DNA from: Thiotrichaceae bacterium
GTDB taxonomy: Bacteria > Pseudomonadota > Gammaproteobacteria > Thiotrichales > Thiotrichaceae
DNA: 14,697 nt
Direction: 5' to 3'
Assembly (NCBI GenBank): GCA_027008665.1
Contig: JALVEA010000087.1
Span: 1-14,697 of the forward strand
Shown: positions 1 through 7,660 of the stretch, piece after piece
Layout: each line of letters starts with the position of its first letter
Numbering within the stretch: position 1 is the stretch's first letter
Notes under the pieces: model-generated
Seen by the model: the letters and a program-made list of their open reading frames with translations, nothing else
Told to the model about the DNA's origin: nothing
Databases searched by the model: none
Translations under genes and position numbers: made by a program

Positions 1-2526
1 TAACTCTGGGCTGAGCGGGTAGTAGGGAATAAGATCGAGTCGTCCTAATAAGGCGGCGGGGAATATTTTACGCAGTGGGTCGCGGATGGCTTTTGCGATT
101 GATTGCGGATTGGGTCGCTCTTCGACTGATTTACCATCACAGTAGTGATGAATTTCATCGGAACCTGCGTTAGTGGTGAGTAGGATAACGGTATTGCGAA
201 AATCGATATAGCGTCCTTCGGCATCGTCCATCCAGCCTTTATCAAACACTTGGAAGAAGATTTCATGCACGTCAGGATGAGCTTTTTCTATTTCATCCAG
301 TAAAACGACGCTATAAGGGCGACGGCGCACGGCTTCGGTTAATACGCCACCTTCGCCATAACCGACATAACCTGGAGGTGAGCCTTTTAAGGTTGAAACA
401 GTATGGGCTTCTTGGAATTCACTCATATTAATGGTGATAAGGCTTTCTTCCCCACCATAAAGGGCTTCTGCAAGGGCTAAGGCGGTTTCTGTTTTACCTA
501 TACCTGATGGCCCTGCAAGCATAAATACGCCAATGGGTTTGTCGGGGCTTTCTAAGCCTGCACGTGAGGTACGAATGCGTTGGGCTAATAAGTCTAGCGA
601 GTGTTGTTGCCCTAAGACACGTTTTCCGAGTGTTTCACCTAGATTAAGCACTGCATTAAGCTCATCTTTTACCATACTTCCCATTGGAATACCCGTCCAA
701 TCTGCAATAACAGAGGCAATGGCTTGTGCATTAACAGTTGGTAAAACTAATGGGGTATCGCCTTGCATTTCAACCAGTTGTTGTTGTAATTGATGCAGTT
801 CAGCTCTAAGGGCTTCATCGTCTACTTGTTCTTCTTGGCTATTATTTTCCTCTAGTGCGTCGTCTATGGATGTTTCCGTTGCTGAATGATCTTTGATTTC
901 TAGTTCTATATGAGTGGTGTCTACAATTTTTTCTTCTGCCTCTATTGGATCAGTCTCGGAAGTGTCTTCACTCGTTTCTTTATTCCTTTCTTCTGATGTA
1001 CTATTTCCTTGTAGTTTATTACGCACAGAGAGTATTTTATCTACCAAGGCTTTTTCTTTTTCCCAGCGTTCATTTAAGTCAATCAGTAATGCTTCTTTTT
1101 CTTCAATCTTAGCTTCAACATCGACAAGACGCTGTTTGATATCAATACCAATTTCTTGTTCTCGTTGGATAATGTCTCTTTCGGTTTGATACATTTCCAG
1201 TTCTTTTTGATGATCTTCTACACTTGAAGGAGTGGCATGTTGACTCACACCAACGCGAGCGCAAGCAGTGTCTAATACACTAATGGATTTATCAGGTAAT
1301 TGACGCGCTGGAATATAACGGTGTGAGAGTTTTACCGATGCTTCTAGTGCTTCATCGAGAATTAGTACTTTATGATGGGCTTCCATAACACCTGTTAAAC
1401 AGCGCATCATTTGAATGCCTTTTTCCTCACTCGGCTCGTCAATTTTAACCACTTGGAAGCGGCGGGTTAAGGCGGGGTCTTTTTCAAAGTATTTTTTGTA
1501 TTCTGCCCAAGTGGTTGCGGCAATAGTACGCAGTGTGCCACGGGCAAGGGCAGGTTTTAGGAGATTGGCGGCATCGCCTGTACCTGCCGCCCCCCCTGCA
1601 CCAATAAGGGTGTGGGCTTCATCAATAAATAGAATAATAGGGGTTTCAGAGGCTTGCACTTCTTCAATCACGCTTTTTAAGCGTTCTTCAAACTCGCCTT
1701 TCATGCTCGCTCCTGCTTGTAATGCACCAACATCGAGTGAGTAAAGGCTGGTATTTTTAAAGCTAGGGGGAACATCACCGTTAGCGACACGTAGGGCAAA
1801 GCCTTCAACAACGGCTGTTTTTCCTACCCCTGCTTCCCCCGTTAAAATAGGATTGTTTTGGCGACGACGCATCAGAATATCAATAATTTGACGAATTTCT
1901 TCATCACGCCCAACCACAGGGTCTATTTCCCCGTTTTTAGCTTTTTCGGTAAGATTGCTAGCGTAGCTTTCTAATGGTGATTTTTCACCACTTAGATTAT
2001 TTGATTGTTCATCGTGTTCAGCAGAGTCGGTTTGTATTGAGGATTGTTTGCTTTCAGGAGAGTTTTTACAGATTTTAGTAAAATTGGCAATCAATTCATC
2101 GGAATCTATTTTCTTAAATTCACTTGAAATAGAGAGTAAACTGTCTTTTAGTGAACGTGTTTCTAATATACCAATGATTAAATGTCCTGTTCTTACTTTG
2201 CTATCAGAAAGCTCTAAGGAACCATATATCCATGCTTTTTCAATCGCTTGTATAATTTGCTCAGAGATAATCGCACTAGAGGAGTTGGCTCGTAATTTTG
2301 ATAAAGCCGTTATAATGCCTTTTTGTAGCTTATTTTCATCAATCCCATAGTATTTAATAATGTGATGAAGATCAGAGTCTTGTAATTGCAGTATTTGGGT
2401 TAGCCAATGGGAAAGTTCAATATGCGGATTACCACGCATTACGCAGAATTTATAAGAACTTTCAATCGTTCCATAGGCTGATTTATTGAGTTTATTAAAA
2501 AGGGCTTTTTTACTGATTCCTGACAT
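1..2526 (-). CDS. clpV: TssH/ClpV, T6SS sheath-recycling AAA+ ATPase (C-terminus beyond left edge)
   Basis: ClpV is the hexameric cytosolic Clp/Hsp100 ATPase that disassembles contracted TssB-TssC sheath so that the subunits can be reused. The reading frame is open from the ATG at 2526 to the left edge (842 codons). ClpV proteins are usually about 850-900 residues, so only a short C-terminal piece is missing. Visible parts in order: an N-terminal Clp-N-like helical domain (about 1-155); the first AAA module with Walker A GEAGVGKT (Lys236) and Walker B ILFIDEAHT (about 297-304); a coiled-coil middle region (about 430-500); a very acidic insertion (about 503-570); and the second AAA module with Walker A GPSGIGKT (Lys678) and Walker B VVLLDEIEKAH. 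The start is supported by AAGGA about 8 nt upstream. It is the last visible gene of the leftward tssE-F-G-H block, 98 bp after tssG. The intact paired Walker motifs and the T6SS neighbours separate it from housekeeping ClpB. Confidence 0.96.
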   Translation of the reverse strand, partial: MSGISKKALFNKLNKSAYGTIESSYKFCVMRGNPHIELSHWLTQILQLQDSDLHHIIKYYGIDENKLQKGIITALSKLRANSSSAIISEQIIQAIEKAWIYGSLELSDSKVRTGHLIIGILETRSLKDSLLSISSEFKKIDSDELIANFTKICKNSPESKQSSIQTDSAEHDEQSNNLSGEKSPLESYASNLTEKAKNGEIDPVVGRDEEIRQIIDILMRRRQNNPILTGEAGVGKTAVVEGFALRVANGDVPPSFKNTSLYSLDVGALQAGASMKGEFEERLKSVIEEVQASETPIILFIDEAHTLIGAGGAAGTGDAANLLKPALARGTLRTIAATTWAEYKKYFEKDPALTRRFQVVKIDEPSEEKGIQMMRCLTGVMEAHHKVLILDEALEASVKLSHRYIPARQLPDKSISVLDTACARVGVSQHATPSSVEDHQKELEMYQTERDIIQREQEIGIDIKQRLVDVEAKIEEKEALLIDLNERWEKEKALVDKILSVRNKLQGNSTSEERNKETSEDTSETDPIEAEEKIVDTTHIELEIKDHSATETSIDDALEENNSQEEQVDDEALRAELHQLQQQLVEMQGDTPLVLPTVNAQAIASVIADWTGIPMGSMVKDELNAVLNLGETLGKRVLGQQHSLDLLAQRIRTSRAGLESPDKPIGVFMLAGPSGIGKTETALALAEALYGGEESLITINMSEFQEAHTVSTLKGSPPGYVGYGEGGVLTEAVRRRPYSVVLLDEIEKAHPDVHEIFFQVFDKGWMDDAEGRYIDFRNTVILLTTNAGSDEIHHYCDGKSVEERPNPQSIAKAIRDPLRKIFPAALLGRLDLIPYYPLSPEL

Positions 2527-2553
2527 TATGGTTTCCTTATTGTTCTTGCTTAA

Positions 2554-2620
2554 ACTGATCAGTACCACATCCAAGTAGGTTGGATGCAATACGAATATTC
2601 CGTTAAATATAATTTGACGG
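2554..2620 (-). repeat. Cluster of three inverted repeats between tssG and clpV
   Basis: The 98-bp gap between the tssG stop (2625) and the clpV start (2526) holds three inverted repeats. One is a nearly perfect one at 2600-2620 (9-nt arms CCGTTAAAT/ATTTGACGG, one mismatch, 3-nt spacer). The second is a perfect 7-bp stem, CATCCAA/TTGGATG, at 2568-2586. The third is a perfect 10-bp palindrome, ACTGATCAGT, at 2554-2563. None is followed by a T-run in the leftward direction, so they do not look like intrinsic terminators. They could be mRNA processing or stabilising hairpins, or protein-binding sites that set clpV level separately from tssEFG. Confidence 0.5.
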
Positions 2621-2624
2621 AGTA

Positions 2625-3737
2625 CTAAAATATTTGCTCACAATGCAAACGAATATTACCCACAAAATCTTCCTTTTGTGGCGGGATGGTTTTATCAGAG
2701 GGAGAGTCCTTGAGCATATTCGCAATCGGTTTTGCTTTTAGCCAACTTGTCCACCCTAGACGACCGTATTTTCCAATTTTAGTAATGGGTATTTCTGGTT
2801 TTTTGAGTAATAAGATGATCTCCCATTGAATTTCATCTCGCATATAATTCTTAATTGTTTCATTAATAAATTTGAGTTGTTTGCTTCCAGGAAGGGTTGC
2901 TTCATACTCTTTTAAGGTGAGAGGACCTAATTGGACTTGGAATTTATATTGAGACTGCCAACTATTTTTCCCAAGTGATGTATTCACACCTAACCTTTTC
3001 GCATAATGTCCTTCGGTGAGACGACATTGATGTTCAGAACCAATGGAAAGCCATTCTCCTACAAATTCGACAATCTTTGCTCGTATGCCATAAAGTTGCG
3101 AAATAATATTTTCTAATCCTTCACTATGACGTATTTTTCCACCAAGATAGCCTGCAAAATGGGCTTTTGAATAATCATCAAATGTATCCCTGCCTTTTAA
3201 AGAAGGTAGACCATAACCCGCAATAGAGCCAAGATAAAATTGAAAATTGTCGTTTTTATTGCGATTTAATTGTGCGATTGGCTCTTTATTTGCCCATGCA
3301 CGATAAAAAAGACTAATGAAACGATGATGAAATATATCGAAAAAATCTTGTGCAGGTTCTCTTTCTTTTTTGCGCAGTTTTACATAGACTTCTTCGGTCA
3401 GATGATAAGGTAAAGGACCATTAGGACCGAATAATCCAAAGAAAAATAACTTAAGGCGCTTATGATCTGTTTTTTTTAAATCAACAATTTTATCCAGTGC
3501 GGTAGGGACAAAACCAATATGAGGTGATTGACCTAATAAAATGGGATCTTCATCAGGATGACTGCTTTCACCAAAACGTGTGTTATGACGTTTTTCTAGC
3601 AGATGTAAAGCAGCAAAAAAATCATAGTAGATAATATCTTCTGGATATTGATCAAAAATGCTTTTAGTCGTTGGATTTGTTGCTAAGAGTTCCTTTTTAT
3701 CTAAAGACTTTTTTGTCTTCCCTTTCTCACTGGCCAT
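2625..3737 (-). CDS. tssG: TssG (VasB/ImpH family), T6SS baseplate protein
   Basis: TssG is a baseplate wedge component that pairs with two TssF copies and joins TssE and TssK to form the platform on which tube and sheath polymerise. At 370 aa it is near the usual length of the family (roughly 330-370). Family-typical stretches include SPHIGFVP near residue 71, LFGPNGPLPYHLTE at about 102-115 and the aromatic-rich FFDIFHHRFISLFYRAW at about 132-148. The first 20 residues are lysine-rich and variable. The ATG overlaps the end of tssF by 37 nt, and a good Shine-Dalgarno (GAGGAG) lies inside the tssF 3' end about 10 nt before the start, which supports this start and suggests translational coupling. 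No frameshift or missing segment is seen. Position after tssF and before clpV agrees with the common tssEFG order. Confidence 0.96.
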   Translation of the reverse strand: MASEKGKTKKSLDKKELLATNPTTKSIFDQYPEDIIYYDFFAALHLLEKRHNTRFGESSHPDEDPILLGQSPHIGFVPTALDKIVDLKKTDHKRLKLFFFGLFGPNGPLPYHLTEEVYVKLRKKEREPAQDFFDIFHHRFISLFYRAWANKEPIAQLNRNKNDNFQFYLGSIAGYGLPSLKGRDTFDDYSKAHFAGYLGGKIRHSEGLENIISQLYGIRAKIVEFVGEWLSIGSEHQCRLTEGHYAKRLGVNTSLGKNSWQSQYKFQVQLGPLTLKEYEATLPGSKQLKFINETIKNYMRDEIQWEIILLLKKPEIPITKIGKYGRLGWTSWLKAKPIANMLKDSPSDKTIPPQKEDFVGNIRLHCEQIF

Positions 3738-5698
3738 TTCATTATTTCTCCTCGCTCTAATGTTTTAACGATGGTTTGTGTAAAGCTATTAATGGAGGTG
3801 TATTGTGCAAAAAAACGTTCTAATACACTGCCAAATAAAAAGGCACTTCCACCTTCAAACGCTTGTTCATCCAAAGTAATGGTTATTTGTAACCCACGTG
3901 CATAGGTGATTTTCCCTTGCACAAAAATGGGGTGGACTATTTTTGTCGTTGAGACTTTTCTTAAGCCCCTATTGATTTGTGTTTTATAGACTTGAATATA
4001 TTGTTGACTAGCATCACCGACACGCTGGGTATGGATTTGCAATTCCAGCAATTTGCGTAACGCTTGAATGCTTTCTTCATTATCATCATTGGCAATTGAA
4101 AGATGATTTAAGGACAACAGATTAATCAATTTCCATGTATGTTTTCCTGCCTGATGCGCAGGGCGCGGCGGTGTAAAGTTTTCTATATTACAAATACCTT
4201 CTCGTAGTGTGACAGGCAAACTGTCATTAGGGGTACTAAAAGTGATGCGCTTAGAGCGCAAATACAGTGGCAAACCTCTATTAGTTGCTAATGTTTTAAT
4301 ACGCAGTTCTTTTAGACCCGCTGCATAAGGAAGTCCTTCAATATCATCTGCAATTGAAATATAGCTTTCATACCCTTGGTAATAGCTATCGCTATCTTTA
4401 TCTCGTATGGCGCGGATTTCATTATGGCGTTGCACGGTATAAAAATTTCGTTGTTTTGCATCCAGTGTACTGTGTTCTAGTGAATAAAAGGGATGAAAAA
4501 AAGTATCCTCGTATTGATAATCACCCAAACCCTTAACACTCATTATGCGATAGATTTCAAAATCTCTAGGTTGAGACTTTTCGATAATAATGGGATATCC
4601 TGGTAAATAATGACTGACAGCTTTACGATTTTTTCGATAAGAGGTTTTTTTAGGACGTTTAGTTAAATGCACATGATCGGCGGTTTTCTCAAAAAGATTA
4701 ATCACAGGAGTGCAATTTAATTGGATGTTTTTTATGCTTAAAATTTTGCGTAAATCATCATCTCGTTGATCCAGCAGAAAATATAATTCCAGTTCATTGT
4801 TTGCATTATCATCAATTGCAGGGAAAGATTGTAAAGGACGCTTTAAATCATTAAGGGTGACAAACATAAAGCGTTTCGGTTCTGCAAAATATTCTTGCAA
4901 ATAGCGATAACCTTGGAAGCCACGGCGTGTTATAGGTAATAAGGCGACATCATCATCGAAGCCTGTTGTTTTAATACTTTCTTTATCCAGTAACTCTAAG
5001 CGGGTGCTACGTTTATGCTCATGGTGTAAGACCACTTGTTGTACATGAGCAAGCAATGCCTCATAAAGCTTTCCTGCTTGTCCACCATCACCTGTTAAAT
5101 AAAAAGTTAGTTCATTTAAATTTTTTAAATCGGAAAACGCAATATTTTCATCCGTTGTTTGCAATGACAACTTAAGCACTGCGCGAGTTTTATCAAAGAC
5201 ATCGGGATGAAGATTTTTTTCAATAGCATCAGGCATGTCTTCAGGGAACATATACTCGACATTGCTGATCTCAATCGGCCATAGATGAATATCTTGTGTT
5301 GTTCTATATTGACATTGAATTTTTCTAGGTGAAATACGTGGTGATAATAATTTGGTCTTTCTTTTAACTAAAAACCCATCTTCTTTTAATTTACCAGTGG
5401 TATCGGGATTAAACTGGACAATACTCATAGAAGGCAATGGAGAAAGAAAATCAGGGTAGATAATATCAAGCAGATGCTGGGTAAATTTAGGAAATTCTTC
5501 CTTGTATTGAAGTTGTATTCGTGAACTTAAAAAAGCAAAACCTTCTAACAAACGCTCAACATAAGGATCACTGCATTGATTATCTCCTAAAATCCCCAAA
5601 CGACCCGCCACATCAGGATTATTTTCAGCAAAAATCTTCCCCATCTGTCGAATAAAATAAAGTTCTTCGTTGTAGAGTTTTAGGTGTCTAGGATCCAT
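3701..5698 (-). CDS. tssF: TssF (VasA/ImpG family), T6SS baseplate protein
   Basis: TssF is the main wedge protein of the T6SS baseplate, present as two copies per wedge with TssG. At 665 aa it is somewhat longer than many family members (about 580-630). The N-terminus carries the family-typical MDPRHLKLYNEELYFIRQMG at residues 1-20. It is followed by DPYVERLLEGFAFLSSRIQL (about 45-64) and the LLDIIYPDFLSPLPSMSIVQF region (about 77-97). The rest is mixed alpha/beta with no signal peptide or membrane segment, as expected for a cytosolic structural protein. It starts 25 bp after the tssE stop, so it is very likely cotranscribed with tssE, and its last 37 nt overlap tssG. No clear Shine-Dalgarno precedes the ATG; the start is chosen because the conserved N-terminus begins there. 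Confidence 0.96.
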   Translation of the reverse strand: MDPRHLKLYNEELYFIRQMGKIFAENNPDVAGRLGILGDNQCSDPYVERLLEGFAFLSSRIQLQYKEEFPKFTQHLLDIIYPDFLSPLPSMSIVQFNPDTTGKLKEDGFLVKRKTKLLSPRISPRKIQCQYRTTQDIHLWPIEISNVEYMFPEDMPDAIEKNLHPDVFDKTRAVLKLSLQTTDENIAFSDLKNLNELTFYLTGDGGQAGKLYEALLAHVQQVVLHHEHKRSTRLELLDKESIKTTGFDDDVALLPITRRGFQGYRYLQEYFAEPKRFMFVTLNDLKRPLQSFPAIDDNANNELELYFLLDQRDDDLRKILSIKNIQLNCTPVINLFEKTADHVHLTKRPKKTSYRKNRKAVSHYLPGYPIIIEKSQPRDFEIYRIMSVKGLGDYQYEDTFFHPFYSLEHSTLDAKQRNFYTVQRHNEIRAIRDKDSDSYYQGYESYISIADDIEGLPYAAGLKELRIKTLATNRGLPLYLRSKRITFSTPNDSLPVTLREGICNIENFTPPRPAHQAGKHTWKLINLLSLNHLSIANDDNEESIQALRKLLELQIHTQRVGDASQQYIQVYKTQINRGLRKVSTTKIVHPIFVQGKITYARGLQITITLDEQAFEGGSAFLFGSVLERFFAQYTSINSFTQTIVKTLERGEIMKWPVRKGRQKSL

Positions 5699-5723
5699 AG
5701 TGGTTTCTATTTTTAGAGTTTGA

Positions 5724-6221
5724 TTATGTTACGTCAATATAACCCGTACTGAGATTCATTTGGGTATGAAAATCAATGGGTGCTTCGGTCATACAAATAA
5801 CACCTCTGATAATAAATTCAAAGGCTCCCTTATCATAAATCTTTTGTTTTAGCTCTTTAGATAAACCACTAAAGACTTTTTGTGACTCATCTTGATCACA
5901 ATCTGCAATGACCTCCAGTGTTTCTGGAATAATTCGTGGTTCAAATAAAAGGATGGCCTGGCGAATCATTTCAGTTACTTTATAAATATTAATATCATTT
6001 CTTATTAAACCAGCATATTCATCAATACCATAATTCAGTACCGATGTTTGTACCTCGGGATAAGGGCTAAGGTCATGTAAACAACTTTCCAGTTTTCTAC
6101 TATTTAATAATTGCTCAAGATCCCTTTTTATATTCTTCTCTAATTCATCGGCAATCTCCCAATCGGTTGCTGGGGTAGTGTTTATTAATCGATCAAAAAG
6201 TGAGGGCAGGATTAATGGCAT
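5724..6221 (-). CDS. tssE: TssE, gp25-like T6SS baseplate protein
   Basis: TssE is the homologue of phage T4 gp25. It sits at the baseplate hub/wedge and is thought to initiate sheath polymerisation. The 165-aa product has the family-typical landmarks: LPSLFDRL near the N-terminus (5-12), NYGIDEY (63-69), IRQAILLFEPRI (86-97) and a C-terminal beta-rich FEFIIRGVICMTEAPIDFHT (134-153). The length is normal for TssE (about 140-170). There is no signal peptide; it acts in the cytosol. It is the first gene of the leftward block, directly facing the divergent control region, and is followed after 25 bp by tssF. No strong ribosome-binding site precedes the ATG. Assignment rests on both sequence landmarks and neighbours. 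Confidence 0.95.
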   Translation of the reverse strand: MPLILPSLFDRLINTTPATDWEIADELEKNIKRDLEQLLNSRKLESCLHDLSPYPEVQTSVLNYGIDEYAGLIRNDINIYKVTEMIRQAILLFEPRIIPETLEVIADCDQDESQKVFSGLSKELKQKIYDKGAFEFIIRGVICMTEAPIDFHTQMNLSTGYIDVT

Positions 6222-6250
6222 AGTATTTAACCGTTCAGAGAATATAATGT

Positions 6251-6267
6251 GTGAATATCGACATAAT
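6251..6267 (+). repeat. Copy A (degenerate) of the T6SS repeated element
   Basis: The 17 nt GTGAATATCGACATAAT match the core of copy C (7595-7612) with one single-base gap and one mismatch. The site lies 30 nt upstream of the tssE start, in reverse orientation to tssE, and starts 40 nt before the core of copy B. Being shorter and gapped, it is the least certain of the three copies. Confidence 0.45.
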
Positions 6268-6285
6268 AATTTAAAATGAAAAAGT

Positions 6286-6310
6286 AAAACGTGAAAATAG
6301 CACAGAATGA
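6286..6310 (+). repeat. Copy B of the T6SS repeated element
   Basis: The 25-nt segment begins AAAACGTGAA and contains GCACAGAAT. It matches 7590-7614 at 22 of 25 positions without gaps. Both copies hold the short symmetric pattern GTG-N7-CAC, which could be a regulator half-site pair. The copy lies 65 nt upstream of tssE and about 290 nt upstream of tssA. Function is inferred only from recurrence at two non-coding places in the same gene cluster. Confidence 0.55.
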
Positions 6311-6458
6311 TTAAAATTATATCTTTAAAATTTAATTATCAGACTAATAAACATTACGAATAAAATAGATAAGCATAAATTATAGGTATCACTCATAAGA
6401 TATTTTTTATGATGAATATATTAAAAAAAGTGTGCAGGAATTAATTTTTAAGACTACC

Positions 6459-6464
6459 ATTATA
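6459..6464 (-). promoter_or_regulatory. Candidate -10 box for the tssEFGH transcript
   Basis: An exact TATAAT reads on the minus strand. The hexamer 17 nt upstream (TGCTAA) is a poor -35 match, so the promoter may be weak or need an activator. The adjacent palindrome at 6469-6489 falls in the -10/-35 interval. Transcription from here would give a leader of over 200 nt before tssE. In such an AT-rich region a chance match is possible. Confidence 0.3.
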
Positions 6465-6468
6465 GCGA

Positions 6469-6489
6469 AGTGCTAATTAAATTAGCACT
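6469..6489. promoter_or_regulatory. Perfect 21-nt palindrome, operator candidate
   Basis: The arms AGTGCTAATT and AATTAGCACT are exact reverse complements around a single central A. No T-run follows on either strand, so it does not resemble a terminator. Its place between divergent operons, and next to a minus-strand TATAAT, fits a dimeric regulator's binding site able to affect both directions. No regulator gene is in the window. Confidence 0.5.
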
Positions 6490-6599
6490 GATTGTAGATG
6501 AATGGTTGATAATCACCCTGTTATCCATTTCTTTATTTTAAGCCAAGCAATTAATGCTGATTCAGGTTCAATATTGGCAATTAGCGATAAAATAATACA

Positions 6600-7589
6600 A
6601 TGAAACAAAAACTTTTATCTAAACTATCAAATTGGTTGAAAGACATCTCAAGCGATTCACCTTGTGGTGAAGACTTTGTGGACAGCAGTTACGAATATTC
6701 TGCACTAGAGGCAAATATAAACCAAGCAGAAGAGAGTTCTGAATGGAAGAAGCTCAAAACAGAGACCGATGGCTATCTTAGCAAAACAAAAGATATACGC
6801 CTATATGTCTTATATACCAGAATTTTAATACACACTGAAAAAAATCCATTTATTGGTTTAAGCAAAGGATTGCAACTTGTTCATCATAGTATGGATAATT
6901 ATTGGGACTGCCTCTATCCAGAAGTCGATAACGAGGATTCAGAACCCTTTTTTGATCGTAATAATGCTTTGGCAAATTTTGCAGATTATGGGAGTTTTAT
7001 TTTACCCTTAACTAAAAAATTGACCGTGCTTTCCATTGGTCTTGGCAACTATACTTTAGAAGATTTATTAATCCTAGATAGCGGTGGAACAGTTGCAGAT
7101 AAGCCTCCATTAAAAGGCTTAATGCCTGAGGAAGAAAAAGCATACAGTGAAGTCCTACAATATTTTAAGCTGGCTCTTGATATTGCAGAGAGTATAAAGA
7201 AACTGTATTACGAAAAGACAAATGAAGTATTTCCAGAGTTTAATGAACACTTACTGCCAATGTTACAAAAAGGCGCTAGCTTAGGAGATGATAGTAGCGC
7301 TGATGTAAGCAGTGATTCAAACAGCATTGTTTCTGATTCTGCTGGAGGTGTCGCCCCTCCCCCTCAAATGCAAATTCAAGGAACGATCAATAATAGGGAA
7401 GACATCGTAAAGGCGTTGGGACTGATTTGTGATTATTACGATAAGAATGAACCCTCAAGCCCTATTCCTATGATGTTAGGACGAGTAAGTAAAATGATTG
7501 ATATGAATTATCGAGAAATTTTTTCAGAATTTCAACTAGGCGCAGATTCAGTTTTAGATAAAATATTTGGACAGCCCGAAAAAAAATAG
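6600..7589 (+). CDS. tssA: TssA (ImpA family), T6SS assembly/cap protein
   Basis: TssA proteins form rings that help assemble the baseplate and, in some classes, cap the growing distal sheath end. The 329-aa product has an N-terminal ImpA-type domain (about 15-130) with SDSPCGEDF (18-26) and the motif VHHSMDNYWDCLYPEVDNED (about 94-113). A helical middle follows (about 175-225), then an acidic, serine-rich linker (about 228-258), then a short C-terminal domain with the family-typical YYDKNEPSSPIPMMLGR (about 279-295) and an end like other short TssA proteins. There is no membrane segment. The length fits the short TssA class rather than the long VasJ-like forms. It opens the rightward block. 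The ATG has no obvious Shine-Dalgarno, but the conserved region begins soon after it and no better start is seen. Confidence 0.93.
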   Translation: MKQKLLSKLSNWLKDISSDSPCGEDFVDSSYEYSALEANINQAEESSEWKKLKTETDGYLSKTKDIRLYVLYTRILIHTEKNPFIGLSKGLQLVHHSMDNYWDCLYPEVDNEDSEPFFDRNNALANFADYGSFILPLTKKLTVLSIGLGNYTLEDLLILDSGGTVADKPPLKGLMPEEEKAYSEVLQYFKLALDIAESIKKLYYEKTNEVFPEFNEHLLPMLQKGASLGDDSSADVSSDSNSIVSDSAGGVAPPPQMQIQGTINNREDIVKALGLICDYYDKNEPSSPIPMMLGRVSKMIDMNYREIFSEFQLGADSVLDKIFGQPEKK

Positions 7590-7614
7590 AAAACGTGAAT
7601 ATCGCACAGAATCA
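7590..7614 (+). repeat. Copy C of the T6SS repeated element, upstream of tssB
   Basis: This begins immediately after the tssA stop codon and ends 46 nt before tssB. It matches copy B (6286-6310) at 22 of 25 positions, sharing AAAACGTGAA and GCACAGAAT. Its location in the only non-coding space between tssA and tssB suggests a second control point for the sheath genes, but this is inference from position and recurrence. Confidence 0.55.
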
Positions 7615-7645
7615 GCAATAGAATATAAATAAAATAGACACACAC

Positions 7646-7651
7646 AAGGAG
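7646..7651 (+). promoter_or_regulatory. Strong ribosome-binding site of tssB
   Basis: AAGGAG lies 9 nt before the tssB ATG. It contrasts with tssA, tssE and tssF, which lack a clear site. It fits the high amounts of sheath protein needed. Confidence 0.7.
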
Positions 7652-7660
7652 AGAACAAAC

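Larger units (their letters stand above)
6222..6599. other. Divergent tssE/tssA control region, 378 bp, no gene
   Basis: This very AT-rich gap separates the two divergent T6SS blocks and should hold both promoters. I see no credible gene in it. It contains two copies of a repeated element (6251-6267 and 6286-6310), a weak 6-bp inverted repeat TCATAA/TTATGA (6393-6412), a perfect long palindrome (6469-6489) and an exact TATAAT on the minus strand (6459-6464). I looked for a sigma-54 signature (GG-N10-GC) and found none convincing. No good Shine-Dalgarno precedes either tssE or tssA. Confidence 0.75.

Noticed and set aside
533..2350. Several plus-strand open frames of 60-110 codons opposite clpV (for example 533-793, 914-1189, 1415-1744, 2048-2350)
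   Set aside because: They lie entirely antisense to a well-conserved ATPase, have serine- and cysteine-rich shadow-like translations and show no family features.
6222..6599. Sigma-54 promoter, common for some T6SS operons
   Set aside because: I found no segment with a convincing GG-N10-GC signature; the TTGGCA at about 6574 has no matching second half at the right spacing.
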